Shown here piece after piece: positions 46,007-55,483 of a DNA stretch of 64,000 bases; within the stretch, counting starts at the first letter, position 1; each line of letters starts with the position of its first letter. Made by a program: the position numbers and the translations under genes. The stretch is from Alphaproteobacteria bacterium (GTDB lineage: Bacteria; Pseudomonadota; Alphaproteobacteria; Micavibrionales; Micavibrionaceae), in NCBI GenBank assembly GCA_002690045.1, contig NZDE01000011.1:586582-650581 (forward strand), read 5' to 3'. Below the pieces are notes generated by a model, which saw nothing but the letters and a program-made list of their open reading frames with translations, was not told the DNA's origin and searched no databases.

Positions 46007-46792
46007 TCAATCAATTAACGATGAACGCGCAGGCTTCTTAGGAAAGCCTGCCAATAGTGCAAGCGCCCACGATGCAGGCAACCCCCCAATAAAACCAGCG
46101 AATAAATAAGTTGGCCAAGGAAAAGCGATGCGCCCTTTATTCTTATCAAGCGCCTTCGCAATAATGGACGCCGCCTTATCTGCATCCATCAGGAATGGCA
46201 TTTTATATGGGTTTACATCCGTCATTGGCGTTTTAATGAAGCCGGGGCAGATTACATTAACTTTAACGCCATCTTTCTTATATGCACCGCGCAAGGATTC
46301 ACCATACACACGCACCGCCGCTTTAGACGCCGCATAAGCAGGCGCTGTTGGCCATGCAGAGAAACTGGCAAGCGAGCTCATAATCGCGATTTGCCCAATG
46401 CCACGTTCACGCATACGGTTTAGCAGTGGCGTCACCGTATTAATTACGCCATTAACGTTAATATCAAAAATTTCACGCAATTGCTGGTCGTCTTCGCTGC
46501 CTGATCCATCAATACTGCCCGTACCGCCAGACACACCTGCATTCGCAATCAATAAATTAATTTGAAAACGCCGATCCATATCCACGAGCCATGGTGACAT
46601 CACATCACGCGCCCGCACATCCATAATTGCGCTATGTACCTCAGCGCCCAAATCACGGCAAACTTCCGCAACATCTTGCAAGCGGTCAGGATTACGTCCC
46701 GTTAAAATAAGACGCGCGCCATTTTGCGCATAATGTTTTGCCAAGGCATAGCCAATGCCACTCGTCGCGCCGGTAATAAGAATAGTTTTCAT
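46007..46792 (-). CDS. Short-chain dehydrogenase/reductase
   Basis: 261 residues. The dinucleotide motif TGATSGIGYALA is at the N-terminus, NAGVSGG follows at about residue 85, then the catalytic Ser (IMSSLASFSA) and YAASK. After the usual SDR core (to about 220) there is a hydrophobic tail (LFAGFIGGLPASWALALLAGF) that may attach it to the membrane, as in several lipid-acting SDRs. An NADP preference is suggested by the basic R38 region (LTGRNPDRL). The substrate is unknown. Divergent from gmk. Confidence 0.88.
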   Translation of the reverse strand: MKTILITGATSGIGYALAKHYAQNGARLILTGRNPDRLQDVAEVCRDLGAEVHSAIMDVRARDVMSPWLVDMDRRFQINLLIANAGVSGGTGSIDGSGSEDDQQLREIFDINVNGVINTVTPLLNRMRERGIGQIAIMSSLASFSAWPTAPAYAASKAAVRVYGESLRGAYKKDGVKVNVICPGFIKTPMTDVNPYKMPFLMDADKAASIIAKALDKNKGRIAFPWPTYLFAGFIGGLPASWALALLAGFPKKPARSSLID

Positions 46793-46894
46793 GGTACAGC
46801 TATACTTCTTTTAGTTTTCATCATTGCAATCATATTTTATACCGTTAATATAGATGAAATTTTTTTATAGAGAAACCCGCATTTAGGTTAAAAT

Positions 46895-47542
46895 ATGCAG
46901 AATACAGGATTAAAGCGCCGCGGCCTTATGTTTGTTCTTTCCTCTCCCTCTGGTGCAGGAAAAACAACAATCACGCGCGCTTTGCTTGAAAAAAACCCTG
47001 ATGCGACCATGTCAATCTCTGCAACCACCCGCCCACGCCGCGCAGGCGAAGTACATGGGCAAGATTATTTCTTTGTCGACATGGCTGAATTTAACGAAAT
47101 GGTTTCTAAGGGTGACATGCTCGAACATGCCAAAGTGTTCGGAAATTATTACGGCACGCCACGCGGCCCAGTTGAAGACGCCCTGAACGACGGGAAAGAC
47201 ATTATCTTTGATATTGATTGGCAAGGCACGCAGCAGCTCGCCGAGATTGCACGTGATGATCTAGTCACTGTGTTTGTGCTGCCCCCTTCGTCTGAGGAGT
47301 TAGAGCGCCGCCTAAATAACCGCGCCCGTGATACGCGCGAGAAGCAAGAGGATATAAAAGGACGCATGGCGAAAGCCGCTGACGAAATGTCACATTATTC
47401 TGAATATGATTACGTCCTTATCAACAAAGATATTGATGAAACCATCAAAAGCGCACAGATGATTTTAGATGCTGAGCGCATGCGCCGCCGCCGTCAAAAA
47501 GGCCTGTCCGACATGGTCCGCGGCATGATGAAAGGCCTTTAA
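46895..47542 (+). CDS. gmk: Guanylate kinase
   Basis: Phosphorylates GMP to GDP with ATP. 215 residues: P-loop SSPSGAGKTT (G20-T24), the GMP-binding region ISATTRPRRAGEVHGQDYFFV, the lid with RLNNRARDT, and a C-terminal basic tail. The reading frame is complete. It is followed by a symmetric terminator shared with the convergent rpoZ. gmk next to rpoZ is frequent in proteobacteria, usually in the same direction (gmk-rpoZ-spoT), but here the two converge. Confidence 0.96.
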   Translation: MQNTGLKRRGLMFVLSSPSGAGKTTITRALLEKNPDATMSISATTRPRRAGEVHGQDYFFVDMAEFNEMVSKGDMLEHAKVFGNYYGTPRGPVEDALNDGKDIIFDIDWQGTQQLAEIARDDLVTVFVLPPSSEELERRLNNRARDTREKQEDIKGRMAKAADEMSHYSEYDYVLINKDIDETIKSAQMILDAERMRRRRQKGLSDMVRGMMKGL

Positions 47543-47567
47543 TTTAAAAGAACACATCACCAAATAC

Positions 47568-47598
47568 AAAAAAGCGGCTATCTAGCCGCTCTTTTTTT
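47568..47598. terminator. Bidirectional terminator between gmk and rpoZ
   Basis: AGCGGCTA (47573-47580) and TAGCCGCT (47583-47590) form a perfect 8-bp stem with a two-base spacer (the inner pairs may open to make the loop). A-run on the left and seven T on the right allow termination on both strands, as expected between convergent genes. Confidence 0.85.
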
Positions 47599-47627
47599 CA
47601 AATCTCTATATGATGAAAGATCATAAA

Positions 47628-48014
47628 TTAGCTGATAGTTTCTTCTTCAACCTCGCCTGCGATGGCGTCAAGTGATGGCGCATCACCTTCTTCATCAGAC
47701 GCGTCCTCTGCCGCGGCTGTTTCTGCGCCCCATTCTTCTTCACCATCCATCAAATCGATGTCTGCCTCATCTTCATCATCTTGCATATGGATAACACGCT
47801 GATGCGCACGAATTAGTTCTTCATGCAATTCTGTTGGCTGAACTTTATTTTCAGCAATTTCGCGTAAAGCAACAACAGGGTTTTTATCATTATCACGGTC
47901 CACAAGAAGCTGCGCACCTGTACCAATACGGCGCGCACGCTGTGCAGCGACCATTACAAGTTCAAAACGGTTAGTGACTTTATCAATACAATCTTCAACG
48001 GTTACGCGCGCCAT
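47628..48014 (-). CDS. rpoZ: RNA polymerase omega subunit
   Basis: Small subunit that helps assemble the RNA polymerase beta' chain and takes part in the ppGpp response. 128 residues. N-terminal [33 protein letters not shown] and [14 protein letters not shown] are the canonical omega motifs. The last about 50 residues are highly acidic, an extension common in alphaproteobacteria. No spoT/rel homologue follows within the window, unlike the usual order. Confidence 0.96.
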   Translation of the reverse strand: MARVTVEDCIDKVTNRFELVMVAAQRARRIGTGAQLLVDRDNDKNPVVALREIAENKVQPTELHEELIRAHQRVIHMQDDEDEADIDLMDGEEEWGAETAAAEDASDEEGDAPSLDAIAGEVEEETIS

Positions 48015-48327
48015 TTTAATGCCTTATTTATGTTAGAATTCTTTTAATCCGTCTGTTTATAGCTGCTCCCCCCCGTATATTCAAGTAAAAATTTATCTGT
48101 CATATTGAGTTAAATACACCAAAACAAATTTATGAAAAAAAGCTTGCATAGAGCGTCCTTTATATTATAAAATGTTAATATACATATTATGCAGTGTGTA
48201 CTTTGCCAAAAAAGCTTTTATCCTTATGCTTTGGTGTAGTACTGTTTTTTTAATATATTTTTAATCTAAGACAATTAGCATTGCGAATATAGATGGGTGA
48301 ACAATTACAAAAAGAAATGATTATAAA
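48015..48327. other. Divergent AT-rich intergenic region with candidate promoter
   Basis: 313 bases between rpoZ and the NYN gene, without a credible gene. On the plus strand TTGCAT (48144-48149) and TATAAA (48166-48171) with a 16-base spacer resemble a sigma70 promoter, which would give an about 150-base leader before the NYN gene. A seven-base C run is at 48068-48074. Nothing else stands out. Confidence 0.4.
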
Positions 48328-48972
48328 ATGAGTCGTAATACTAAAAATCGCGCCATAAAAGGCATACCTTTTTATCCCGACGAGAAATTAGCTGTTTTTA
48401 TAGACGGCTCCAACCTCTATGCGGCTGCCAAGGCGCTTGATTTTGATATTGATTATAAATCTTTATTGAAATGGACATCTGAACAAGGCCGCCTTGTGCG
48501 CTCATTCTATTATACCGCGCTGATCGAAGACCAAGAATATTCACCAATCAAGCCATTAGTAGACTGGCTAGATTATAATGGGTACAGCATGGTCACAAAG
48601 CCTACGCGCGAATATATAGACGATGAAGGTCGCCGCAAGATCAAGGGCAATATGGACATCGAACTATGTGTCGATATGATGGAAATTTCTGACAAAGTTG
48701 ATCATATTATGCTATTTTCTGGTGATGGTGATTTCCGCCGCCTGATAGAAGCTGTACAGCGCAAAGGCGTGCGCGTAACAATTGTCAGTACTATTCGTAC
48801 AAAACAGCCAATGGTGTCCGATGACTTGCGCCGTCAGGCCGACCACTTCCTCGACCTCGACATTTTGGCGGATTACATTGCCCGTGAAAACTTCACGCCG
48901 CAGCAGCGCGACCCAAACGGCAACAAAAAGCCCGCAAATTATAAAGACGATTTGTTAGAAGAATATGTTTAA
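48328..48972 (+). CDS. NYN-domain protein (LabA/DUF88-like, PIN-fold nuclease)
   Basis: 214 residues. The NYN domain is recognised by AVFIDGSNLYAAAKAL with the acidic D26, the DIELCVDMME segment, and LFSGDGDFRRLIEAVQRKG with further acidic residues, followed by TIVST and the DDLRRQADHFLDL ending. The PIN-like fold with conserved acidic residues predicts a metal-dependent RNase, as proposed for LabA/DUF88 proteins. The C-terminal 35 residues are Asn/Gln/Lys-rich. Single-gene unit closed by a good terminator. Confidence 0.88.
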   Translation: MSRNTKNRAIKGIPFYPDEKLAVFIDGSNLYAAAKALDFDIDYKSLLKWTSEQGRLVRSFYYTALIEDQEYSPIKPLVDWLDYNGYSMVTKPTREYIDDEGRRKIKGNMDIELCVDMMEISDKVDHIMLFSGDGDFRRLIEAVQRKGVRVTIVSTIRTKQPMVSDDLRRQADHFLDLDILADYIARENFTPQQRDPNGNKKPANYKDDLLEEYV

Positions 48973-48997
48973 ACACGTAAACTGATAGATAATATAC

Positions 48998-49029
48998 AAA
49001 GCGCCATTTAAATTATTTGGCGCTTTTTT
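48998..49029 (+). terminator. Terminator after the NYN gene
   Basis: AAAGCGCCA (48998-49006) pairs with TGGCGCTTT (49018-49026) around an 11-base AT-rich loop; the stem runs into six T and G. It separates the NYN gene from the following three-gene operon. Confidence 0.85.
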
Positions 49030-49163
49030 GTATATATTAGTAGGTTTTTAAACATTTCCGCTTATTTTAAAAGTGATCAAATTTGTATTTTAAAGTACAA
49101 ATAGCGTATAATTGTAGCACGTGAAGATATTGGACTTAGCCAGTATAATACAAGGAATTGAAA

Positions 49164-49649
49164 ATGAACGCGGAAGCAACCAAAGATAAAGCCAAAAGTG
49201 ACGCCAAAGCCGTCAATAAAGATGGCAAAAAGCTAAACCTTTTTGAGCATCCCGGCGAAAACGCGCCCGTTTTGCCAAGCATTAACGATTCCATGAAATT
49301 TGATTTGATTATCAATGATAAGAAAAAATCTATGTTGATTGTTGACACGCCCTTCCCTGAAATTCTTTACTGGGCTGAATATGATTTAGATATGGACGAA
49401 CTCTATTTTGTCACCGTACGCGGCAAAATTCTGCCTTTAGGTAAAAAAGTCGCGACGATGTTCCGCCCATTCATGTCACAGGCAACTTATATTACAGCCG
49501 TGCGCATGCAGGGTGAAAAGCTCGCCGACAATCAGCGCGTGCCGCTTATCGTACGCCTAGATGGCGCGCAGTTTAACCGCGTGGCACATGCTGGACGCGT
49601 TGGCGCAGCCAATGAAACCAACCAAACAGCAGAACAAGAAGGCGCATAA
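49164..49649 (+). CDS. Unknown protein, probable third member (C) of the family seen at 16.3-17.3 kb
   Basis: ATG at 49164 with AAGGA seven bases upstream; 161 residues. The N-terminus is Lys/Ala/Asp-rich and disordered. The core reads KKKSMLIVDTPFPEILYWAEYD, so its pattern of LIVD, P-E/D, W-x-E-Y-D, then FVTVRGK and L matches members A and B at 16743-17294 and 16279-16680. The C-terminal part (VPLIVRLD) differs. First gene of a plus-strand operon facing the IcmB-like operon. Function unknown. Confidence 0.65.
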   Translation: MNAEATKDKAKSDAKAVNKDGKKLNLFEHPGENAPVLPSINDSMKFDLIINDKKKSMLIVDTPFPEILYWAEYDLDMDELYFVTVRGKILPLGKKVATMFRPFMSQATYITAVRMQGEKLADNQRVPLIVRLDGAQFNRVAHAGRVGAANETNQTAEQEGA

Positions 49650-49650
49650 A

Positions 49651-50295
49651 ATGGCTTGGAAAAACCTAAAAGACATTAAAAAAATGCCGCTCGGAATGGC
49701 ACTTGGCACAGTAGCTAAAATGATTACTGGTCAAAATATGAGTCTTAAGCCACGCCAGATAAAAAAACTGTCCGACGAAAAGCGCGATGAGTTTGATCGT
49801 CGCCAAGAAGAAGAGCGCGAAAAGCTCTTTATGGTATTTGCCAATCACTTTACAGCGATGGAAGATATTGAAAAAGCCCGTGAAGACTTCTGGGGCTTTG
49901 TGAACTATGTTTACGGGACGTATGCGCTGCGCAGCTATGTTAATGTCGTACTGACCTATCCTGACGTTATTGATGCACTTGTGCAGATCTACTTTAAAGA
50001 CGAAAAGCTTTTAGAAACACTTACATATAATATTGACCGTGCAACACCAAATGTTGAAGCCTTTGGCCGCGCCGTTGAAACAAACCCAATGGATTTAGCA
50101 ACATTGATTGAAAAGTTTGATGGTAATGGCGATAAGTTCATAGAGGCGCTCAAAGCGATAGAACCTGCAAAACGCGAAGATTTAGAAGCGGCAGCGCGCC
50201 CAATAGACAACGAAGATACAGAGCATAGAGAAGAACAAACAGCCCAAACAGAGGCTGACAACAGCAACACAGAAGAAATGAAAGAGGCGGTGTAG
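49651..50295 (+). CDS. Unknown helical protein
   Basis: ATG at 49651, one base after the preceding stop, gives 214 residues; a longer frame from 49561 overlaps the neighbour and is less likely. N-terminal MAWKNLKDIKKMPLGMALG is basic-amphipathic. The middle is helical and charged (DEFDRRQEEEREKLFMVF; AREDFWGFVNYVYG), and the last about 35 residues are Glu/Thr/Asn-rich and disordered. No known domain. Middle gene of the plus-strand operon, translationally coupled on both sides. Confidence 0.65.
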   Translation: MAWKNLKDIKKMPLGMALGTVAKMITGQNMSLKPRQIKKLSDEKRDEFDRRQEEEREKLFMVFANHFTAMEDIEKAREDFWGFVNYVYGTYALRSYVNVVLTYPDVIDALVQIYFKDEKLLETLTYNIDRATPNVEAFGRAVETNPMDLATLIEKFDGNGDKFIEALKAIEPAKREDLEAAARPIDNEDTEHREEQTAQTEADNSNTEEMKEAV

Positions 50296-50296
50296 T

Positions 50297-51709
50297 ATGG
50301 CATTGACACAAGAGCAAAGATCTTCACTAGAAACAATTGCAGCAGTTCCAAACCCGAGCATAGGGTTTCTCGAAGATGATAATGGCCTTGACGCTGTAGA
50401 TCGTGGACTAATTGCAAAACTAGTTCCAGCGATCCAAGAGCAATTCTCTGATCTCAATATGTCCCCCGCACAGGCGAACGAACACACGCGGAATTTTTTA
50501 AAATTGTTTGACAATGATTCATCTAAAGCGGCGGAATTTATTCTTAAAGCCGACACGCCTGATATCGAAAAACTAATGCAATCCGCAAAAACACCAGCAG
50601 AAGCGCTAAATATTACACAAGGACTGGTACAAGCATCTAATCAAGGAGATATTAATGCCTATGCTCGAGCTCAGTTAACTGAGCAGCAAAAGCAAGCGTC
50701 TGCAAACGCTGGTGAAATTCCAGAAACATTAAGACGCCCAGATACTAATACAACTCCTGCGCCTGCCGACCCAAGCACACTTGAGGGTATCGCAGAAATC
50801 GCAACCAGGACAAAACAACAAGCCGCACAAAACAATCCCCCAAAGCAACAGCATCCTTCAAACACGGTAAACAGTGACCCGGCTATATCAGAAGAAGACC
50901 TTCTAGCAAGAAATGAAATAGCTCAATTTCTCGCAGAGCATGTTGAAGCGAACCCTGCTGACAAGCAACTTGCCGCACATTTTATGGAAGGTGTTGCGAA
51001 AGATCCTAAACTTCAAGAAGCTCTCAAAATATGGAAGTCAAACAACGCTGACATTCTGAGTGGTGAAGGCAATGACGCGGATACGATGGGCTTTGATAAA
51101 GATAGATTGATCCATGACCTCCTAGAAGGTTATAAAAAGGATAAAGAAGCCACCTATGCAACTTTGATGGATGAAAATTTCCAGATGAATGCTTTTATGC
51201 AATATTCATCAATGGGGCAAATGCTAGGCTTCCTTATTGAACCGATACTTGATTGGCTTGGTGATTTGTTAGGCGTTGAAGGCGATATTGGCGGCTTTGC
51301 GAATTTAAATATTGAACAATGGTTTGGTGATTTCCAAGACTTGCTTGGCGATGGCACAAACAACCTGCTTGCCATGGGCAATGACCTCGATTTCGGTCAA
51401 CGTATGGGCGGCATGTTTAATGTTGTTATGGGCGCAGCAAAAGATGCAACAAACATGACCGATATGGATCGTTATTACCGCGACAATCCGCCACAAGCGA
51501 CAATTACGCGTATCGATGAACATAATAACCAAGTCGGCCAAGATACGTATGGCTCTGGTTTAGCTGCGCCTGATCCAAACGCACCAGACCAAGCGGCAAT
51601 TCAGCAGCAAAGAGAGCTAGAGCAACAGCAGCGCTTACAGCAACAGCAGAACCAAGACTTAGCTGGCTCTCCATCCCCAGCCACCCCTGCTAGCGGCAGC
51701 TTTGCATAA
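50297..51709 (+). CDS. Unknown large protein with Q-rich tail
   Basis: 470 residues, start ATG one base after the previous stop with AGGCGG upstream. A helical N-terminal part (to about 140) is followed by a Pro/Gln/Asn-rich linker (about 145-200) and a second helical part with a hydrophobic stretch (MGQMLGFLIEPILDWLGDLLG, about 310-330) that may insert into or sit on a membrane. The tail is QQ-rich, with a Pro/Ser end. It is not recognised. The position beside Icm genes makes it a candidate structural accessory or substrate of that system, by context only. Confidence 0.6.
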   Translation: MALTQEQRSSLETIAAVPNPSIGFLEDDNGLDAVDRGLIAKLVPAIQEQFSDLNMSPAQANEHTRNFLKLFDNDSSKAAEFILKADTPDIEKLMQSAKTPAEALNITQGLVQASNQGDINAYARAQLTEQQKQASANAGEIPETLRRPDTNTTPAPADPSTLEGIAEIATRTKQQAAQNNPPKQQHPSNTVNSDPAISEEDLLARNEIAQFLAEHVEANPADKQLAAHFMEGVAKDPKLQEALKIWKSNNADILSGEGNDADTMGFDKDRLIHDLLEGYKKDKEATYATLMDENFQMNAFMQYSSMGQMLGFLIEPILDWLGDLLGVEGDIGGFANLNIEQWFGDFQDLLGDGTNNLLAMGNDLDFGQRMGGMFNVVMGAAKDATNMTDMDRYYRDNPPQATITRIDEHNNQVGQDTYGSGLAAPDPNAPDQAAIQQQRELEQQQRLQQQQNQDLAGSPSPATPASGSFA

Positions 51710-51737
51710 GGAGACTCGAAATATATCTAAATTACAT

Positions 51738-51771
51738 AGGCCTTAGTTCTAATACTAAGGCCTTTATTTTT
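51738..51771 (+). terminator. Terminator between convergent operons
   Basis: AGGCCTTAG (51738-51746) pairs with CTAAGGCCT (51755-51763), loop of eight, followed by TTATTTTT on the plus strand. It ends the three-gene operon just before the convergent stop of the 182-residue gene. Confidence 0.85.
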
Positions 51772-52318
51772 AGCGTTTATATTTTGAAATTCTCTTTGGG
51801 ATCTTGGGCGGACGAACCAAATCTGGCTTATATGTACCAAAAAGCCCCACCCCCATTGTATTATTGAAGCTATCAATTTTGTCTTGCTCTTCTAGCGGAT
51901 GGCTCTTATCGCGGTTGACATCAACTTTTTCTAAATATTTCCGGCCATTCTCATCACGCGCAAATTGGCAAGTAATCGGGAAGAATATGGTTTGCCCATA
52001 AGGATCGACATATGAATATTTCATCCGCACAAATAATTTGCGGTCGTATAAATCCATAAATTTGAGCGTATGCGGATATGGTACAGATAGCTCAACATAT
52101 GTCTTACATACACCATAATTTGGTGATGCCTTAATCGGCTTCAGTCCCCAATACATAATTAATGCGAAAACAAGACAAACACCGCCGCCAATATAAAGTT
52201 TCTTTTTTGACTTTTTAGCCTCAACCCGCACGCCAAGTGCAGCCATGTCCGCCTTTGTTTTTTTATTGGCGGATTTAGCGGGCTTATCACTTTGTTGCTT
52301 TGGCTGGTTCTCTGTCAT
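51770..52318 (-). CDS. Unknown bitopic membrane protein downstream of icmB-like gene
   Basis: 182 residues: about 35 basic, Lys-rich cytoplasmic residues, one membrane helix (LYIGGGVCLVFALIMYWGL, about 41-59), then about 120 residues outside the cytoplasm with two cysteines (YGVCKTYVEL and FPITCQFARD) that could form a disulfide, ending in a Pro/Lys-rich tail. The topology is like that of small VirB8/DotI-type subunits, but I see no sequence match. It is last in the minus-strand Icm-like operon, 40 bases after the icmB-like stop. Confidence 0.6.
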   Translation of the reverse strand: MTENQPKQQSDKPAKSANKKTKADMAALGVRVEAKKSKKKLYIGGGVCLVFALIMYWGLKPIKASPNYGVCKTYVELSVPYPHTLKFMDLYDRKLFVRMKYSYVDPYGQTIFFPITCQFARDENGRKYLEKVDVNRDKSHPLEEQDKIDSFNNTMGVGLFGTYKPDLVRPPKIPKRISKYKR

Positions 52319-52358
52319 TAAAAATAAATTTCTATCTATAATCTATTCGCTGATAAAA

Positions 52359-55346
52359 CTAGCTATCTGGCGCGACCATCTTTTTCATACCGGCTTCAAC
52401 TAGCTCTTCTACAATACCGTCAATAACGGCACTAACTGCTGCAGCCTTGCCACCCTCATCGCCTTCTTCGGACAACGCAATAACGCGGCGCTTAATTTCT
52501 GGACGCGCGCTCCCCCCAGGGAAGTTCGCCGCCAATACTTGACGCGCACGTGATGCGCCCATGCGGCTATATAGACGTGTACGTACAGCTACATCTTCTG
52601 CAGTCGTCGATAGCGCCCAAAGCTCGATTGGCCCAAGTGTATTAATCAAATGCTGTTCATAGCGCCCCTGTTTTGTACCCAAAACAAGCAATGCCGGCGC
52701 ACCTGACGATTTTGGCCCCGTCAAATTAAAACGAATCACATTACGTGCTGTCTGAGTAAGACCGAAACGGTTTTGAATACCATCAACTGCCGCATCAGAT
52801 ACCGCAGCACCAAGGACCCATACGCCAGTGGCCAAATCAACCATATCATCATCAAAGTCGTCAAGAAGCTGAGAGGCCAAGACGATTTGTACGCCGCGCT
52901 TACGCCCCTCACGAACGTCACGAATAACCTGACCACGCACAGCTGAAGATGAACTTGTACGGTGGAATTCATCAAAACAAAGACGCTTTGGCGTTTCAGC
53001 CATATCTTGCAGGCGCATTTCATGGAAATGACGATATTTCTCAGGAATAAAGGCCAACGTTTCTGGTCCTAGCCACCAGCTTCGTACGAGTACGTTACGC
53101 GCCAACATGTACATAATCGCTGTTTGACGATCCGCAGTATCATCCCCTTGCGGTGATACATCCATAAGGTCGAGAGAACAAATACGTGTATCGGCAATAT
53201 CGAACTGCGTTACAGACGCTAAAATCGGATACTCACGAATAGCGGATGTCAGCATACGTTCAAACGCATTAATAACGTTTTCCGCGCTCGTCCCAATTTG
53301 GGTTTCTTCTAGCAATGTTCGTATTTGCGGTTTACGCGCAGCCGCGATTGCATCTGTCAACAATGGTACAGCATGACGCTGCGCCATGTTTGCGGCCAAC
53401 GCATCACCAGCATCAAACAGCTTATCAACAACATCCCACCAATATGGGTCAGTTGGCAGGTGAATATTATTTTGCTGTATCGCTTCATCAATACGTTCAT
53501 CAATGCGTGGCAAATATGGACGCGGTTCCGCGCTTGATTGCGTATCATCACGCCAACGATACATTTCATCAATCACCATGCCACATAGCTGCTGAATGCC
53601 ATCATATGGCTGCGTATAGCCAGGTGGCGTACAGAGCAAGGTCATCAACTCGATCAAATAGCTGCGTTCGTCAATTAACGGATAACGCATGCCCAGCTGT
53701 GTATCAAACGGGTTAATCGCATATTTATGCGACATTTGCAGGCGGTAATACCCCGCCTCATGCTGGCGTTCTGGCGGCAAAGCTTCCTTGACAAGAGAGA
53801 TAAGCCCTGACGAAGACGGGCCAATATCAATAACCGCGACATAAGGCAGCTTACTCAAACCAGGCGTTAGAATTGTGCCAAGGTTCAAGGAGTTCATCAA
53901 AACCGATTTACCTGCACCGGGCTGAGCAAAAATCAAGTCAAACCATGTTGTCGTAAGTGATGAGCCTGTCTGATATGGCCATAATTTACCATCTGGCGTA
54001 CGCAGCATGATCGAGCCCTCATCAAACGGACTAGATGGACGCTGCCATGGCAACATCTTCATAACTTCGTACATAGGCGCAATAGCCACTGGCGCTGTAC
54101 CGCCGCAATGAATACCGACGGCAGATGACATCACACAATCGAGACCATCGCCAGATGCATCACTAACCTGTGAATAGCCCCAACTTTCAAAAGACTGCGT
54201 CAGAACAGACATGCGGTCTTCCAGCAAACGACGCTGATCACGGCGCGCCCATGTTGCTATAGATATACGGAGCTTCACAACTGGCTCACTGCGTGCAAGC
54301 GCCTGTAGCCCTTCCAATGAATATTTAATCTGCTTATTGGCCGGGTTTGTTACGCTGAGCATCGTTGCAGCTTGCGCCTTAAACGCAATACTATGCGCGC
54401 CACCACCTTCAATCATGAATGATATACGGTATGGAATCTTTGCTTCAAACAAACGGTTCAGAAGCATAGGAAACGGACTAGGATCCATTGGCCCCAAAGT
54501 CATATCTGCGCCCGCCCAAAGCATATCACCAATCTGAATAATATTGCTTTCAATATAACGTACGTCACCGACAGCCAATTGCGCACTAATTGGCGGCCAA
54601 AGGATATCGGACATATCGACCTTATCCATTGGCGCGCGCGGCGGAATCGGATCACCTGGCAAACATGGCTTCCAGTTATCACTGACTTTCGACGGATAAA
54701 TATTATTGCGGATATAACGCAAAGCCTCATGCGTTTCTATTACACTCGCGCCAATACCGAGCTCGTCTAGTGATGATATGATTGCGGAAATAAAGCTTTT
54801 ATGGCGCGTTCTAAGTGCCTCAATCCCCGCCAAAGGGAATTGCGCAAAGGCGGCGTTAACCCACTTAATATTTTTACGGTCTTCGACGGAGCGCTCTATC
54901 TCACTTTTCGTTAGAACGGATGGACGCGTCCACAAAACAAAGAAACATTCTTCATACATCAAGAATTTAGATAAATGACTAACACGCTCTTGGAACAAAT
55001 CATCCAGATTCATATCCGTATTTCGTGCTGTCACACGTGATGGCGTAATCATTTTGTTCATGAAACGATTAATACGCTCTGGATCACGCACAAAGACAAT
55101 TTGCCATGCATGACCTGGGCGATCAAAACGTGCACCAATTTTAATCGTTGCCGATTCGATCAAATGTTTATATTCGTCTTCACCAATAATTTGGCGGCTG
55201 CCGTCAACGCGAAGGACAGAAACCAATGATCCATCTTTAGCTGCAAAAGTACGCTCATCATCAGCTGTTTCAAGGCGAATATAGCTTTCAACCGTTGATT
55301 TCATCAACGTCTGAAAAGGTGCTAAAAACTTGTCAAAAAAGCCCAT
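52359..55346 (-). CDS. icmB: Type IVB secretion ATPase IcmB/DotO-like
   Basis: 995 residues, close to IcmB/DotO of Legionella (about 1000). It is a VirB4/TraU-type ATPase that powers assembly or transport at the cytoplasmic base of type IVB secretion systems. Walker A is FAQPGAGKSVLMNS near residues 475-483; Walker B is KRLCFDEFHRT near 786-794, followed by VREGRKRGVQIVLASQLLDDF (a RecA/HerA-type motif 3). The N-terminal about 450 residues form the VirB4-like domain. It lies third after the icmC-, icmD- and icmJ-like genes, the same order as in Legionella. The start ATG lacks a strong ribosome-binding site. Confidence 0.85.
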   Translation of the reverse strand: MGFFDKFLAPFQTLMKSTVESYIRLETADDERTFAAKDGSLVSVLRVDGSRQIIGEDEYKHLIESATIKIGARFDRPGHAWQIVFVRDPERINRFMNKMITPSRVTARNTDMNLDDLFQERVSHLSKFLMYEECFFVLWTRPSVLTKSEIERSVEDRKNIKWVNAAFAQFPLAGIEALRTRHKSFISAIISSLDELGIGASVIETHEALRYIRNNIYPSKVSDNWKPCLPGDPIPPRAPMDKVDMSDILWPPISAQLAVGDVRYIESNIIQIGDMLWAGADMTLGPMDPSPFPMLLNRLFEAKIPYRISFMIEGGGAHSIAFKAQAATMLSVTNPANKQIKYSLEGLQALARSEPVVKLRISIATWARRDQRRLLEDRMSVLTQSFESWGYSQVSDASGDGLDCVMSSAVGIHCGGTAPVAIAPMYEVMKMLPWQRPSSPFDEGSIMLRTPDGKLWPYQTGSSLTTTWFDLIFAQPGAGKSVLMNSLNLGTILTPGLSKLPYVAVIDIGPSSSGLISLVKEALPPERQHEAGYYRLQMSHKYAINPFDTQLGMRYPLIDERSYLIELMTLLCTPPGYTQPYDGIQQLCGMVIDEMYRWRDDTQSSAEPRPYLPRIDERIDEAIQQNNIHLPTDPYWWDVVDKLFDAGDALAANMAQRHAVPLLTDAIAAARKPQIRTLLEETQIGTSAENVINAFERMLTSAIREYPILASVTQFDIADTRICSLDLMDVSPQGDDTADRQTAIMYMLARNVLVRSWWLGPETLAFIPEKYRHFHEMRLQDMAETPKRLCFDEFHRTSSSSAVRGQVIRDVREGRKRGVQIVLASQLLDDFDDDMVDLATGVWVLGAAVSDAAVDGIQNRFGLTQTARNVIRFNLTGPKSSGAPALLVLGTKQGRYEQHLINTLGPIELWALSTTAEDVAVRTRLYSRMGASRARQVLAANFPGGSARPEIKRRVIALSEEGDEGGKAAAVSAVIDGIVEELVEAGMKKMVAPDS

Positions 55347-55483
55347 CGTCTACAAACAACCCTTAGAATTTTGAAATTGCACAGCATGATGCCGTACATA
55401 AGATACGATATAATAGTTTAAAGCTTTCTAATACGCTAGAAAAGAGCTTATTGTGTTTTTTACGCTTTAATCACCATTGACGG

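Noticed and set aside
48133-48171. 12-codon frame beginning MKKSLHR in the rpoZ upstream region
   Set aside because: Very short, no ribosome-binding site, and it overlaps the candidate promoter elements.
50297-51709. Call as a secreted Icm/Dot effector
   Set aside because: The C-terminus is Pro/Ser/Ala-rich with no Glu-rich signal; only position supports it.
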